The notes beneath the pieces were generated by a model that worked only from the letters and a program-made list of their open reading frames with translations, was not told the DNA's origin and ran no database searches. From assembly GCA_016933695.1 (NCBI GenBank), contig JAFGAL010000003.1:54079-118078 (forward strand): a DNA stretch of 64,000 nucleotides, in the 5' to 3' direction. A program made the position numbers and the translations under genes. The DNA is from Candidatus Zixiibacteriota bacterium. Lineage in GTDB: Bacteria; Zixibacteria; MSB-5A5; GN15; PGXB01. This document shows positions 16,162 through 23,975 of the stretch, in pieces. The stretch's first letter is position 1, and each line of letters begins with the position of its first letter.

Positions 16162-17820
16162 GTGACCTCTAATGAAACCCTGACCGATACTCAGCAACTT
16201 ATCTTAAGCGGCAGACGCTCGCTTGACAAACAAATGCTGGGGCTGGATGCCTTGTCGAAACTGGCGCGTCAGTTTTCCAATAAACCGGAATTCTATCAAC
16301 TGATCGAAGTCCTTCTGCTGACACTTTCCGGGCAGTTTTCCGTGGCCGACGCCTTTGCGCTTCTCCATAAACCCGGGCTGAAAGAGGCACAACACGGCTT
16401 TTTCGGAACCGGGAAATACCGTAATAATCCCAAGATGATGAATCTCGAATTAAATGATGAGCAGTGCCGGAATATGATCAGCCGCAACGAACCGAAAGTG
16501 GTTTCCGGGGAAAACGTCCCGGATTGTTGCCGGAGTTTCTTTGACTTCCTGGAAGAAGTCGATGCCGAAATCATTTGCCCGATGGTCAACAACGACAAAC
16601 TGCTGGGGGTGATCGGACTGGGGAAACGCGTGACCGGAAAGGCGTTTCAGCCGGAAGATATCGACCTGTTTCACACCCTGGTCAATACCATAACGCCGTT
16701 CGTGGCCAGTTCCTATCATTTCTGGGAAATCGCCACGCTGAATTCGTGGTATCTGAGTATTCTCAACAACGTGGAACAGGGCGTGTTTGTGTTCGATGCG
16801 GCCAATCGCCTGAGTCAGATGAACCTGACCGGATTTTACCTCCTGAAAAAATTCAATAACGGTCTGATTCATCCGATTGCGCTGCGAAATAAAACCATCG
16901 ACGAGGTGTTTCCCAAGGATTGTTTCGGAGACTGGTCAAGCCGATTCATGCGGGCCCGCGTCGAGAAACGACTGCGGTTCGCCGAAAGCATGGTGGTCAG
17001 CACGGAAAACGCCGAATCCATCTACAACGTGCGGGTCAGCACGCTGACGAATGATGTTCATTCGGGGAGAGATCTGATTGTTACGCTGGATGATGTCACC
17101 GAACAGCGCGCCAGCGAACACCGTCTGTATGATCTGGAGAAATTCGCCGAGAAAGGGATCATGGCGTCATCCATTTCCCATGAATTGAACAATCATCTCG
17201 GTTTGATCCTGGGCGGAGCGGAACTGGCGCAGGTCGCTCTTGCCAAGGGAAACACCGAAAAGGCGATCTCCACGCTGGAAAAGCTAAAGGACAGTGTCAA
17301 GAAAATCGAGCGATTTACGGCCGGCTTGATGAATTATGGTCGCATCCATACCAATATGAAAGCGGCCAATCTGAATGATGTTATCACCGATGTGCTGTCG
17401 TTTGTCAGTATTCAGAAGAAATTCGCCCGGATTGAAATCACGACCATGCTGGATTCGCGCCTGCCGTCCATCAATATGGACGTTGATCAAATGTCGCAGT
17501 TACTGCTGAACCTGCTGAATAACGCCGCCGATGCCATCCTCGAAGCGAAACGCGAAAACGGTGTTATCTCGCTTGAGACATCGTCTGCCGGCAATGAAAT
17601 CGTGCTGTCGGTTAGCGATAATGGAGTGGGTGTCAATCCCGAGATAAAAGAGAAGCTGTTCAAGTTCCGTCTGACAACCAAGGAGAACGGCCACGGTTAC
17701 GGGTTGAAAGCCTGCGCCGCAATTATCGATGCCCACAGCGGATCGGTCGATATCGACTCAACTCTCGGCAATGGAACGACATTCAGGTTCACGTTCCCGA
17801 TCGAACATAAACATGCCTGA
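16162..17820 (+). CDS. GAF/PAS sensor histidine kinase
   Basis: 552 residues starting at a GTG preceded by AGGAG. Order: a GAF-like domain (about 45-190), a PAS-like domain (about 195-320, EQGVFVFDAANRLSQMN and VTLDDVTEQR), a HisKA dimerisation helix with SISHELNNHLG (His340), and a HATPase domain with NLLNNAADAI (N box), SDNGVGV (G1) and GHGYGLKACAAII (G2). No transmembrane segment, so cytoplasmic. No receiver domain is fused, and no response regulator lies in the window, so its phospho-acceptor is elsewhere. It is the last gene of the operon starting with the giant surface protein, 12 bases after the STAS gene, and is followed by a strong terminator. It may join the partner-switch and two-component branches of one pathway; that link is inferred only from the operon. 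Confidence 0.9.
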   Translation: MTSNETLTDTQQLILSGRRSLDKQMLGLDALSKLARQFSNKPEFYQLIEVLLLTLSGQFSVADAFALLHKPGLKEAQHGFFGTGKYRNNPKMMNLELNDEQCRNMISRNEPKVVSGENVPDCCRSFFDFLEEVDAEIICPMVNNDKLLGVIGLGKRVTGKAFQPEDIDLFHTLVNTITPFVASSYHFWEIATLNSWYLSILNNVEQGVFVFDAANRLSQMNLTGFYLLKKFNNGLIHPIALRNKTIDEVFPKDCFGDWSSRFMRARVEKRLRFAESMVVSTENAESIYNVRVSTLTNDVHSGRDLIVTLDDVTEQRASEHRLYDLEKFAEKGIMASSISHELNNHLGLILGGAELAQVALAKGNTEKAISTLEKLKDSVKKIERFTAGLMNYGRIHTNMKAANLNDVITDVLSFVSIQKKFARIEITTMLDSRLPSINMDVDQMSQLLLNLLNNAADAILEAKRENGVISLETSSAGNEIVLSVSDNGVGVNPEIKEKLFKFRLTTKENGHGYGLKACAAIIDAHSGSVDIDSTLGNGTTFRFTFPIEHKHA

Positions 17821-17840
17821 CGATTGGATTCATTTCCATT

Positions 17841-17880
17841 GATAAAAAAAGGCGGAGTAAAATCTCCGCCTTTCTTTCTG
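17841..17880. terminator. Bidirectional intrinsic terminator
   Basis: GGCGGAG (17851-17857) and CTCCGCC (17864-17870) form a 7-bp stem with a 6-base loop, flanked by an A run on the left and TTTCTTTCT on the right. The flanks extend the stem and give a U-rich tail in both directions. It ends the histidine kinase gene (+) and the convergent TPR gene (-, stop at 17894). Confidence 0.9.
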
Positions 17881-17893
17881 GACCATATCGTGT

Positions 17894-20188
17894 CTAATGG
17901 TTGCCTTGTAATTCCCGCAACCGCGATTGGGCGTCTTTCAGAATGAAAAGATCGCGATCGGCATTCTGCCACAAATCAAGAAAATCCGCAAACGCCGCAA
18001 TCGCCTGATCCCGCATACCGGCCTGTTGATAAGCCACCCCGTACAAGTAGAGATATTTCGACGCGATCAGCATGTTCTGTGAACGGAAACTCGAATAATT
18101 ATCGCGGTATTTGTCCAGAATATTCAGGGCGCGTTTGGCCTGACCTGCCTTGATATACGCCGAGGCATGCCAGTATTCCATCTGGAACGATGACAGTCCC
18201 GGTTTGATTTTCTCGAAACTACTCACAGCCTGATTCACATTACCCTTAAGCAAAGCCACAATGCCGGTCGCCGCCTGGTAAAATGACTGCGGCTGACCGC
18301 TTTGGTACAGGTAATTTTTCAACGTGTCAACCACGGCATCGGCCTCGTCGAGTTGGCCGCACTGGGCCAGCGTGACCGCGTTTTCGAACAAGTACCCGTT
18401 GCGATACATGGGGAAATGCGTCGTGGCAATATCCGTGTACTTCCGAATGTTCTTCAGCGCCGCATCATAATCGCCTATTTCAATATTGATTGCCGACAGC
18501 AACCGGTACTTGATGGCGGTGGTGTTTATCCAGGTGGGGGGAAGGTTCTCGATACTGTCGGTGACAATGGCCTCATTCAGCAGGGTCAGCGCCTCACGAT
18601 ATTTCCCCTGATACAGGGGAATTTGTGCCATCCTGGTCCGCCCGACCGTCCGCGGATAGGGATGTGGATCGGCCATTAAATGCCTGTAACAATCACGCGC
18701 CCGGTCGAATTCACGCTTGAAAACATAAATATTGCCCAGTTCAAGCCAGGACGTATTAAAATCTGGTTTGATATCGAGCGCCTTTTTAAAGAAAAGGATG
18801 GCGTCATCCAGTCGTCCTTCGCCTGCCAGAAGCAGGCCGCGAGAATCGTACGGGTTGGCCTCGTTCGGCGCCAGTGAAATGTACGTATCATTGGCCTGAA
18901 GCGCCTTCTCGAATTCGCCTTTGTACGCATATGCGAAAGCCAGCTGGTTATGTGTCATCTTGTGAAGCGGGTCGAGTTCGAGAATGTGCCTGTACAGCCG
19001 AATGGCCATATCGTAGTTCTGCATTACCAGCTCGGCATCGGCCAGAAGAAACAGCGCTTCTTTCTCATCGGGATACAAGCGAAGCAATTCGTGAAGATAC
19101 ACCAGCACCTGACCATGATTGCCCTTGAGTTCCTCCTGGAGGATTTTAATATAGTATTGCTCTCTCCGAGTGGTTTTATCCATGTACTGAACGGTCTTGG
19201 CGATCAGGGAATAATCCTCGTGAACCGTGAGATAATAATACGCCATGGCAAAGGTCGAATCCTCCTCAATCGCCTTGCGGAAATTGACCTTGGCCTCGGC
19301 CCAATAATTCTGGGCCAGGTAATCGAGCCCGGTCAGGTAATACCGATACGCCTCCGGTGAATGAGTGGTGACATCGGCGATAAAGCGATCCGCCTCGCGA
19401 AAGGCGTCGACCGGCAAAGTCAGATCGGTTTTAATCTCGACGGTCAGACGATCGACCAGCGCGAATACGTCCTCGCCATCCTCTCCGGCGATTTGCTGGG
19501 AGGAGACCACCTGATCGGTTGCCACATCGACCAGTTGCGTGGTCATAACCAGTTTCGGCTCCACCTGGAGGATATATCCGAGAATCATCCACCTGGCGTC
19601 GGCCTGCCGTGCGACTTCGCCGGCGATATCCCGATCGATTACTTTCTCGCCCTCTTTACCCATCGCCTTCAGAATATCATATAGGCGCTGGCCCGAAATG
19701 ACGGTCAGATAATTGGATTCCGATAAATCCGTAATAAGCAAATTGGCAGCAATCTCTCCCAGCCGCGCGGGATCGTCCCTTTGAGCTAGATTTTCGAAAT
19801 ACATGATTGCCATGCGATTCTCGGCCGCAATTGCCTCTTCGGTAGAATGGAATTCCAGCCGCCATGGTTTGATAATGAGAAACACCAACAGCGCCGCGGC
19901 CGTCACCAGCGTCGGCATGATTCTCTGCCAGAACGGCCGCCGTCCGATGGTTTCCGCTTGCAGCGGCCTTTCGGAAGACTCTTTTCCGACGGAGTCATTG
20001 ATCGTCAGGCGAACATCAGGATCGTTCCGCAGAAGCGCCATCTCCCGCTTCATTTCCATCAGCCGGGCATAACAGTGGTCACAATCCAGCAGATGGATTT
20101 CAATCTCCTCGCGTTCCGATTCGGAAAGCATACCCAATTCATAGGCATGCAACATGTTTTCAAAGCGCCGATCGTTGCAGTTACTCAC
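17894..20188 (-). CDS. Membrane anti-sigma factor fused to TolB-like and TPR domains
   Basis: 764 residues. The N-terminus has a zinc-finger anti-sigma motif, H32-x3-C36-x2-C39 in HLLDCDHC (zf-HC2 type). After a linker there is one transmembrane helix (about 91-107, LVTAAALLVFLII). Residues 115-265 resemble the TolB-like N-terminal domain found in TPR regulators (AIMYFENLA, a run of LITDLSES, YILQVEPKLVMTTQLVD). Residues 270-750 are TPR repeats (for example NEANPYDSRGLLLAGEGRLDDAI is one unit in part). The first gene of the pair encodes an ECF sigma factor and overlaps this one by eight bases, so the zinc finger probably holds that sigma factor at the membrane while the outer TolB/TPR part senses an envelope state. 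The sigma-binding role is family knowledge; the sensing role is inference. Confidence 0.82.
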   Translation of the reverse strand: MSNCNDRRFENMLHAYELGMLSESEREEIEIHLLDCDHCYARLMEMKREMALLRNDPDVRLTINDSVGKESSERPLQAETIGRRPFWQRIMPTLVTAAALLVFLIIKPWRLEFHSTEEAIAAENRMAIMYFENLAQRDDPARLGEIAANLLITDLSESNYLTVISGQRLYDILKAMGKEGEKVIDRDIAGEVARQADARWMILGYILQVEPKLVMTTQLVDVATDQVVSSQQIAGEDGEDVFALVDRLTVEIKTDLTLPVDAFREADRFIADVTTHSPEAYRYYLTGLDYLAQNYWAEAKVNFRKAIEEDSTFAMAYYYLTVHEDYSLIAKTVQYMDKTTRREQYYIKILQEELKGNHGQVLVYLHELLRLYPDEKEALFLLADAELVMQNYDMAIRLYRHILELDPLHKMTHNQLAFAYAYKGEFEKALQANDTYISLAPNEANPYDSRGLLLAGEGRLDDAILFFKKALDIKPDFNTSWLELGNIYVFKREFDRARDCYRHLMADPHPYPRTVGRTRMAQIPLYQGKYREALTLLNEAIVTDSIENLPPTWINTTAIKYRLLSAINIEIGDYDAALKNIRKYTDIATTHFPMYRNGYLFENAVTLAQCGQLDEADAVVDTLKNYLYQSGQPQSFYQAATGIVALLKGNVNQAVSSFEKIKPGLSSFQMEYWHASAYIKAGQAKRALNILDKYRDNYSSFRSQNMLIASKYLYLYGVAYQQAGMRDQAIAAFADFLDLWQNADRDLFILKDAQSRLRELQGNH

Positions 20189-20738
20189 TGGCGGTGTCCT
20201 CCTTCCCGAGGCATTTTCGCAACATCGCTCTCGCTCGTGAAAGAAGTATGTAAAACCCGTTCGGGGTCATTCCCATCCGCCGACAAATAGTGTCGGTGGA
20301 ATATCCCTGATAATGGAGATTCAAAATACGCGCGTAGCGCTGATTGGCCTCCGCCGTTTTACGCAGGCATTCCAGCAAATGGCGTTTCACATCGGGATCG
20401 AAATCATCGTGCCGCGCGACAGCCGTCAAATCGGAATGATCCAGGGTAACCTGCCGCTCGTTTCGGCGTTTCTTATTCTTGAGATACGCCAGAATACGGT
20501 TGTCGAGAACCTTGTAAGCCCATGCCGTAAAACTGGATGTGTAGGTAATCCCGCGGTAGTCGCGGTATATCACCATCAGCGCATCCTGCACAATCTCCTC
20601 AGCATCTTGTTTATCCCATATTCTACGGCGCGTAAACTCAAGAAATCTTTCGGATAAAACTTCAAAAAGTCGTTTCTCAGAGGCAGAATCGCCCTGACTT
20701 GACTGATGATGCAAAATCTTGATTGTCGGCTCTAACAC
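20181..20738 (-). CDS. ECF-type RNA polymerase sigma factor
   Basis: 185 residues with the sigma-70 region 2 core (WDKQDAEEIVQDALMVIYRDY, partly shown as DAEEIVQDALMVIY, and FTAWAYKVLDNRILAYLKNKKR) and region 4 helix-turn-helix (residues about 125-175, YQGYSTDTICRRMGMTPNGFY with LSRARAMLRKCL). Length and the absence of regions 1 and 3 fit an ECF factor. Start is GTG at 20738, with AGGGAA five bases upstream. The downstream gene is a zinc-finger membrane anti-sigma/TPR fusion whose start overlaps this stop, the usual arrangement for ECF pairs. Its target promoters are not identifiable here, although such factors often regulate their own operon. Confidence 0.92.
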   Translation of the reverse strand: MLEPTIKILHHQSSQGDSASEKRLFEVLSERFLEFTRRRIWDKQDAEEIVQDALMVIYRDYRGITYTSSFTAWAYKVLDNRILAYLKNKKRRNERQVTLDHSDLTAVARHDDFDPDVKRHLLECLRKTAEANQRYARILNLHYQGYSTDTICRRMGMTPNGFYILLSRARAMLRKCLGKEDTASE

Positions 20739-21121
20739 GCAGTTCCCTGTCCGTTCTTGTGAGGGAGGCGGATGCCAGGCTCGTCCCCGATCCCGATCTT
20801 GTTAATATATAATTACTTGCCTTTTAATAATTTGTTTCGGCCTGTTCGAAAAATCAATAACAATGAGGCCTTTTTTAATCGGCATTTTCCCGTTGCGTGA
20901 AAGAAAATGCCCCCAAAGGCACCAAATACCATGTAACCTGAATGGAAAACGAGTTGCATATGCCGAAATGGATAATAACAGTGATGTCCGTTGTGTTGGT
21001 TATTTCTATAACCGGCATTATGTTAGAGACCGAATCAACCCTCTCCGATTTTTCCATTATCAGCAGTGGCTTCCAAAAACTTGGTGATATTGTTCTCGAT
21101 TGTTTGATAAGCGGTTCTTTG

Positions 21122-21166
21122 CCTGAATTTAACCCGTTATAACTTTCCCGGTTATAACGATTCAGG
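21122..21166. repeat. Bulged inverted repeat built around two GTTATAAC palindromes
   Basis: CCTGAAT (21122-21128) pairs with ATTCAGG (21160-21166), and CGTTATAAC (21135-21143) pairs with GTTATAACG (21151-21159). There is a six-base bulge on the left and a TTTCCCG loop. Each GTTATAAC is itself palindromic, so the site could also bind a dimeric protein. It lies directly before a terminator hairpin. Confidence 0.6.
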
Positions 21167-21170
21167 TCGG

Positions 21171-21203
21171 ACAGGTAGTTGGCGTGGCTACCTGTTCTTT
21201 TTT
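21171..21203 (+). terminator. Intrinsic terminator without an assured upstream gene
   Basis: ACAGGTAG (21171-21178) and CTACCTGT (21188-21195) form an 8-bp stem with a nine-base loop, followed by TCTTTTTT. Transcription from the left on the plus strand would end here, about 30 bases after the candidate small frame at 20942-21142. Confidence 0.8.
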
Positions 21204-21325
21204 GCCTGAAATTCCCATTCGTTTTCCATTGAATTGACAATCCAATAACCTTATCTTTATCCCTGTAAATCCAAAACAAAATTGCTCATACTGAACACGC
21301 CAACATAACACAGGGAAGGGAAGCC

Positions 21326-23083
21326 ATGAAAGCCGCTTTAAGGACAATCGGGATTATTGTCTGTTGCCTGATGATATCGGCTGTTGTCGCATCGACCACC
21401 GAAATCGGCACCTTGGTCGAAAATCCGGTTCGATTCGCCATTCTGGGTGATCGCACCGGTGGACATGTCGAGGGCATTTACGGTAAAGTCGTCGACGAAA
21501 TCGAACCGCTTCAGCCGGAGTTTGTCATCACCGTCGGCGATATGATAGAGGGGTACGAAACCGATACCACGATCTGCAACGAGCAGTGGGAGGAATACCT
21601 GAAAATTGTCAGGCCGCTGTCGATGCCGATCTATTATACGCCGGGCAATCACGATATTACCTATGATGTCGCCGAGGGGCCATATCGCCGGTATATCGGC
21701 AAACCCTATTATGCGTTCGATCATCGCGGCCTGCATATTATCGTCATGGATAACAGCCGCTGGGAATCATCCGACGAACTGCCCTCAGAACAACTCACCT
21801 GGCTGATCGATGATCTGAAAACCAATCGGAACGCGCCCAGGACCCTGGTGTTTATGCACAAACCGTTTTGGTACAACTCCACCGCGATCGGCAAGCCGGA
21901 CACGCTTCATTCACTGTTTGCCGATTTCGGGGTGGATGCCGTTTTCACCGGACATTTTCACCATTATTTCAGCGGTGAATTCGACGGTATCCGCTACACC
22001 GGTATAGGCTCCTCGGGCGCGGGAACCCATCTTGGTGACAATGTCCTCGGATATCATTTCGGCTGGGTGACGGTGGATGGCGATGGAATGACGATTGCCC
22101 CGATCAGCATGGGGGGAGTGCATCCGTGGGATCTGATTACGGTCGCAGATGCCTATTTCATGAGCCGTCTCGAACGCTGTGCCATTACATTCGATCGGCC
22201 GATTCCAGTCGATGCGGAGCTGAAAGTGCTTTCCTCGGAATTGACTGTGACCGTCGCCAATCTCAGTGATAAGGTGACTCTTCATGACACCCTGCAATGG
22301 GATCTCCCCGACAACTGGAAGATCGATCCGATGAGTACACCCGTTGAAATCGCGCCGGGAGCGAAACGCACCATCACGTTCGAGTTGATGCAACGCGGCG
22401 ATCTGTACCCGCTTCCGTCGGTATCCGCCCGCATCCCGTACAAACCCGGACAGGCGCATCAGGTCAACCGGGATTTGCATGTCGCCCGACAGGCGATATG
22501 TGTTGCCGCGGTGAAGAAACCGGCGATCGACGGCAAACTTGACGAATCATGCTGGCTGGAGGCGGAAACGCTTCTGCTCGACGATGACGGCGTCCCGGCC
22601 GATGGGGACTCGACCCGATTTTATTTTGCGTATGATGACAAGGCGGTCTACCTGGCGGCGATCTGTTATGAAAGCGTGATGGACTCTCTCACGGCGTCGG
22701 TCAAAGAACATGACGGCCCGGTGTACAGCGAGGACTGTGTCGGGTATTTTATCCAGCCGGATTTGGCGGGAGAAGTCATATACCAGATATATGTCAATCC
22801 TGCCGGCGCGGTGTTCGATCAGAAACTGGCGCCGAAAGAGGATGAGTATTATGCCGGCGACCGAAGCTGGAACACCGAACCGGAGATCGCGACAGATCGC
22901 GGAGTCGATTTCTGGACAGTCGAAATAAAAATCCCGCTGACACAACTGCAGGTGAAAACGGCCGCGGATAGCGAATGGGGATTGAACTTCCGGCGAAAAC
23001 AGAAACGACTCAACCATGTCATGAACTGGCAAAGCCCGATCGACTATGATCCGGCCACCTACGGACGGTTGTCATTCGAGTAG
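21326..23083 (+). CDS. Secreted calcineurin-like phosphoesterase with C-terminal CBM9-like domain
   Basis: 585 residues. A signal peptide (MKAALRTIGIIVCCLMISAV) leads into a metallophosphoesterase domain (about 30-275) with the family's metal motifs in order: GDRTGG, VGDMIEG, PGNHDIT, and FTGHFHHY. These give the Asp, Asn and His ligands of a binuclear centre. A beta-rich linker follows, then residues 390-585 resemble the carbohydrate-binding module family 9 fold (PAIDGKLDESCW, RFYFAYDDKAVYLAA). The protein is probably periplasmic or secreted and may hydrolyse a phosphoester linked to or near glycans; substrate is unknown. Start is supported by AGGGAAGGGAAG just upstream. It is monocistronic by position, with a promoter for the next gene just after its stop. 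Confidence 0.85.
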   Translation: MKAALRTIGIIVCCLMISAVVASTTEIGTLVENPVRFAILGDRTGGHVEGIYGKVVDEIEPLQPEFVITVGDMIEGYETDTTICNEQWEEYLKIVRPLSMPIYYTPGNHDITYDVAEGPYRRYIGKPYYAFDHRGLHIIVMDNSRWESSDELPSEQLTWLIDDLKTNRNAPRTLVFMHKPFWYNSTAIGKPDTLHSLFADFGVDAVFTGHFHHYFSGEFDGIRYTGIGSSGAGTHLGDNVLGYHFGWVTVDGDGMTIAPISMGGVHPWDLITVADAYFMSRLERCAITFDRPIPVDAELKVLSSELTVTVANLSDKVTLHDTLQWDLPDNWKIDPMSTPVEIAPGAKRTITFELMQRGDLYPLPSVSARIPYKPGQAHQVNRDLHVARQAICVAAVKKPAIDGKLDESCWLEAETLLLDDDGVPADGDSTRFYFAYDDKAVYLAAICYESVMDSLTASVKEHDGPVYSEDCVGYFIQPDLAGEVIYQIYVNPAGAVFDQKLAPKEDEYYAGDRSWNTEPEIATDRGVDFWTVEIKIPLTQLQVKTAADSEWGLNFRRKQKRLNHVMNWQSPIDYDPATYGRLSFE

Positions 23084-23097
23084 CGTGGATATTGGGG

Positions 23098-23125
23098 TTG
23101 ATTTTCGGGAATATCTTCATATACT
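23098..23125 (+). promoter_or_regulatory. Sigma-70-type promoter for the EncFtn gene
   Basis: TTGATT (23098-23103) and TATACT (23120-23125) are separated by 16 bases. Predicted start near 23132 leaves a leader of about 40 bases before the ATG at 23171. Found by eye only. Confidence 0.55.
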
Positions 23126-23170
23126 GTGTTTGAATTGACATTATGGATGCAGACAATGAAGGAGCAGAGC

Positions 23171-23458
23171 ATGGGATCGGAACATCTTCACGAAGCCGAA
23201 AACATACTTGCCAAAGAAACCGTCGATTTCCATCGGGCGGTCGTGTCGCTGATCGAGGAGCTGGAGGCGGTTGATTGGTACAATCAGCGCGTCGATGCCT
23301 GTCAGGATGAACAGTTGAAAGGAATTCTCGCGCACAATCGCGACGAGGAAAAAGAACACGCGGCAATGCTGATTGAATGGATTCGCCGCAATGACAAGCG
23401 GTTTGAATCCGAACTGAAAGACTATTTGTTCACTGACAAACCCCTGTCCCACGATTAA
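23171..23458 (+). CDS. Encapsulated ferritin-like protein (EncFtn), without encapsulin neighbour
   Basis: 95 residues from the ATG at 23171, preceded by AAGGAG at good spacing; the upstream in-frame codons are not needed for the fold. The sequence closely matches the EncFtn family of Rhodospirillum rubrum as I recall it: HRAVVSLIEELEAVDWY and ILAHNRDEEKEHAAM. Ferroxidase ligands map to Glu30, Glu60 and His63, and the entry-site residues to Glu29, Glu32 and Trp36; all are kept. These two-helix proteins dimerise to form an iron-oxidising site, usually inside an encapsulin shell that stores the iron. The protein ends at LFTDKPLSHD with no C-terminal encapsulation peptide, and no encapsulin gene lies in the window. 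Either it works alone or the shell is encoded elsewhere. Confidence 0.92.
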   Translation: MGSEHLHEAENILAKETVDFHRAVVSLIEELEAVDWYNQRVDACQDEQLKGILAHNRDEEKEHAAMLIEWIRRNDKRFESELKDYLFTDKPLSHD

Positions 23459-23500
23459 GCGGCATCGCAAACGACATTCAATATCCTCATATGAAATTGG

Positions 23501-23522
23501 CGGCGGGTCTGAGAACCCGCCG
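23501..23522. terminator. GC-rich hairpin after the EncFtn gene
   Basis: CGGCGGGT (23501-23508) pairs exactly with ACCCGCCG (23515-23522) around CTGAGA. No U-run follows, so it could be a transcription barrier or mRNA-stabilising hairpin instead of a classic terminator. It begins a structured block continuing to 23626. Confidence 0.5.
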
Positions 23523-23529
23523 ACCACTG

Positions 23530-23614
23530 TTTACGTAGGTCAGTGGCCCCTTGGGTTCTGACACTTCATGCTCTTTACGTAGGTCAGTGACCCCCTGGGT
23601 CCTGACACTTCATG
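23530..23614. repeat. Two tandem 41-bp hairpin repeats
   Basis: Copies at 23530-23570 and 23574-23614 both start TTTACGTAGGTCAGTG and end CTGACACTTCATG. Each folds as GTCAG-t-G(G/A)CCC-loop-GGGT(T/C)-CTGAC. The two changes inside the stem keep pairing (G-U to A-U and G-U to G-C), so the structure is conserved between copies. No protein-coding capacity. Confidence 0.85.
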
Positions 23615-23626
23615 CGAAGCATGAAG
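23608..23626. repeat. Short hairpin at the end of the repeat block
   Basis: CTTCATGC (23608-23615) pairs with GCATGAAG (23619-23626) around GAA. It is followed by ATTCTTGTCT, which is mildly U-rich, so it may terminate transcription from the EncFtn side. It overlaps the end of the second 41-bp repeat. Confidence 0.55.
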
Positions 23627-23975
23627 ATTCTTGTCTGAATCCGAATAACGGTTTCCTCTGTGCAGTGACGGCGATTATCTGTTGCGCCGACGGCGGAATC
23701 ATGTTATATTGATCCTATCAAAGATTAAATTACCCAGTATGATTGAGGCGGAAGATATATAGTTTGTAAAGGGGCGGGTGAGTCTGGAGGATTCGGGATG
23801 ATGCTTCGGAATCTTTACGGATACCGCGAAATTGTCAGCAGTAAAATCGAATAAAGAGTGGGCCAATCGGGTAATAATGAATAGCACCCGGATACCAAAA
23901 ATACGGTGTATTATATGTATTCGGCCAGTGAATTAAACTGGGCAAAGCATACATTCTTTTTAGATTGAAATTTAT
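23627..23975. other. 349-base AT-rich spacer
   Basis: Between the hairpin block and the next gene I see no convincing coding region or RNA gene. The DNA becomes AT-richer towards 23975, the same trend as the following gene. A promoter for the two-gene unit at 23976 should be here, but no well-spaced -35/-10 pair stands out. Confidence 0.35.

Larger units (their letters stand above)
20941..21230. repeat. 290-bp segment with 12-bp terminal inverted repeats (MITE-like candidate)
   Basis: AATGGAAAACGA at 20941-20952 is the exact reverse complement of TCGTTTTCCATT at 21219-21230. Chance of a 12-bp inverted match in a space this small is low. The enclosed DNA has two stable hairpins and a terminator but no transposase. 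I could not find a convincing target-site duplication at the outer edges, so a miniature element is only one reading; a long-range RNA stem is another. Confidence 0.4.
20739..21325. other. 587-base spacer with structured repeats and a possible small ORF
   Basis: This gap separates the sigma operon (-) from the phosphoesterase gene (+). It holds an AT-rich stretch near 20805-20860 that must carry the sigma operon promoter, a candidate 66-codon frame (20942-21142, with a hydrophobic N-terminal half, no clear ribosome site), an imperfect hairpin (21122-21166), an intrinsic terminator (21171-21203), and a 12-bp inverted repeat bracketing these (20941-20952 and 21219-21230). A terminator with no assured gene before it suggests a small transcript or a small mobile element. 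Confidence 0.45.

Noticed and set aside
20942..21142. A 66-codon frame with a hydrophobic segment
   Set aside because: Could be a small membrane protein ending before a terminator, but it lacks a clear ribosome site and lies in a hairpin-rich spacer; mentioned only as a candidate within the spacer.
23501..23626. Possible CRISPR array
   Set aside because: Only two repeat copies with three bases between them and internal hairpins; no spacers and no cas genes.
23459..23975. Encapsulin gene expected next to EncFtn
   Set aside because: No frame of encapsulin size or sequence exists in this gap or in the neighbouring genes.
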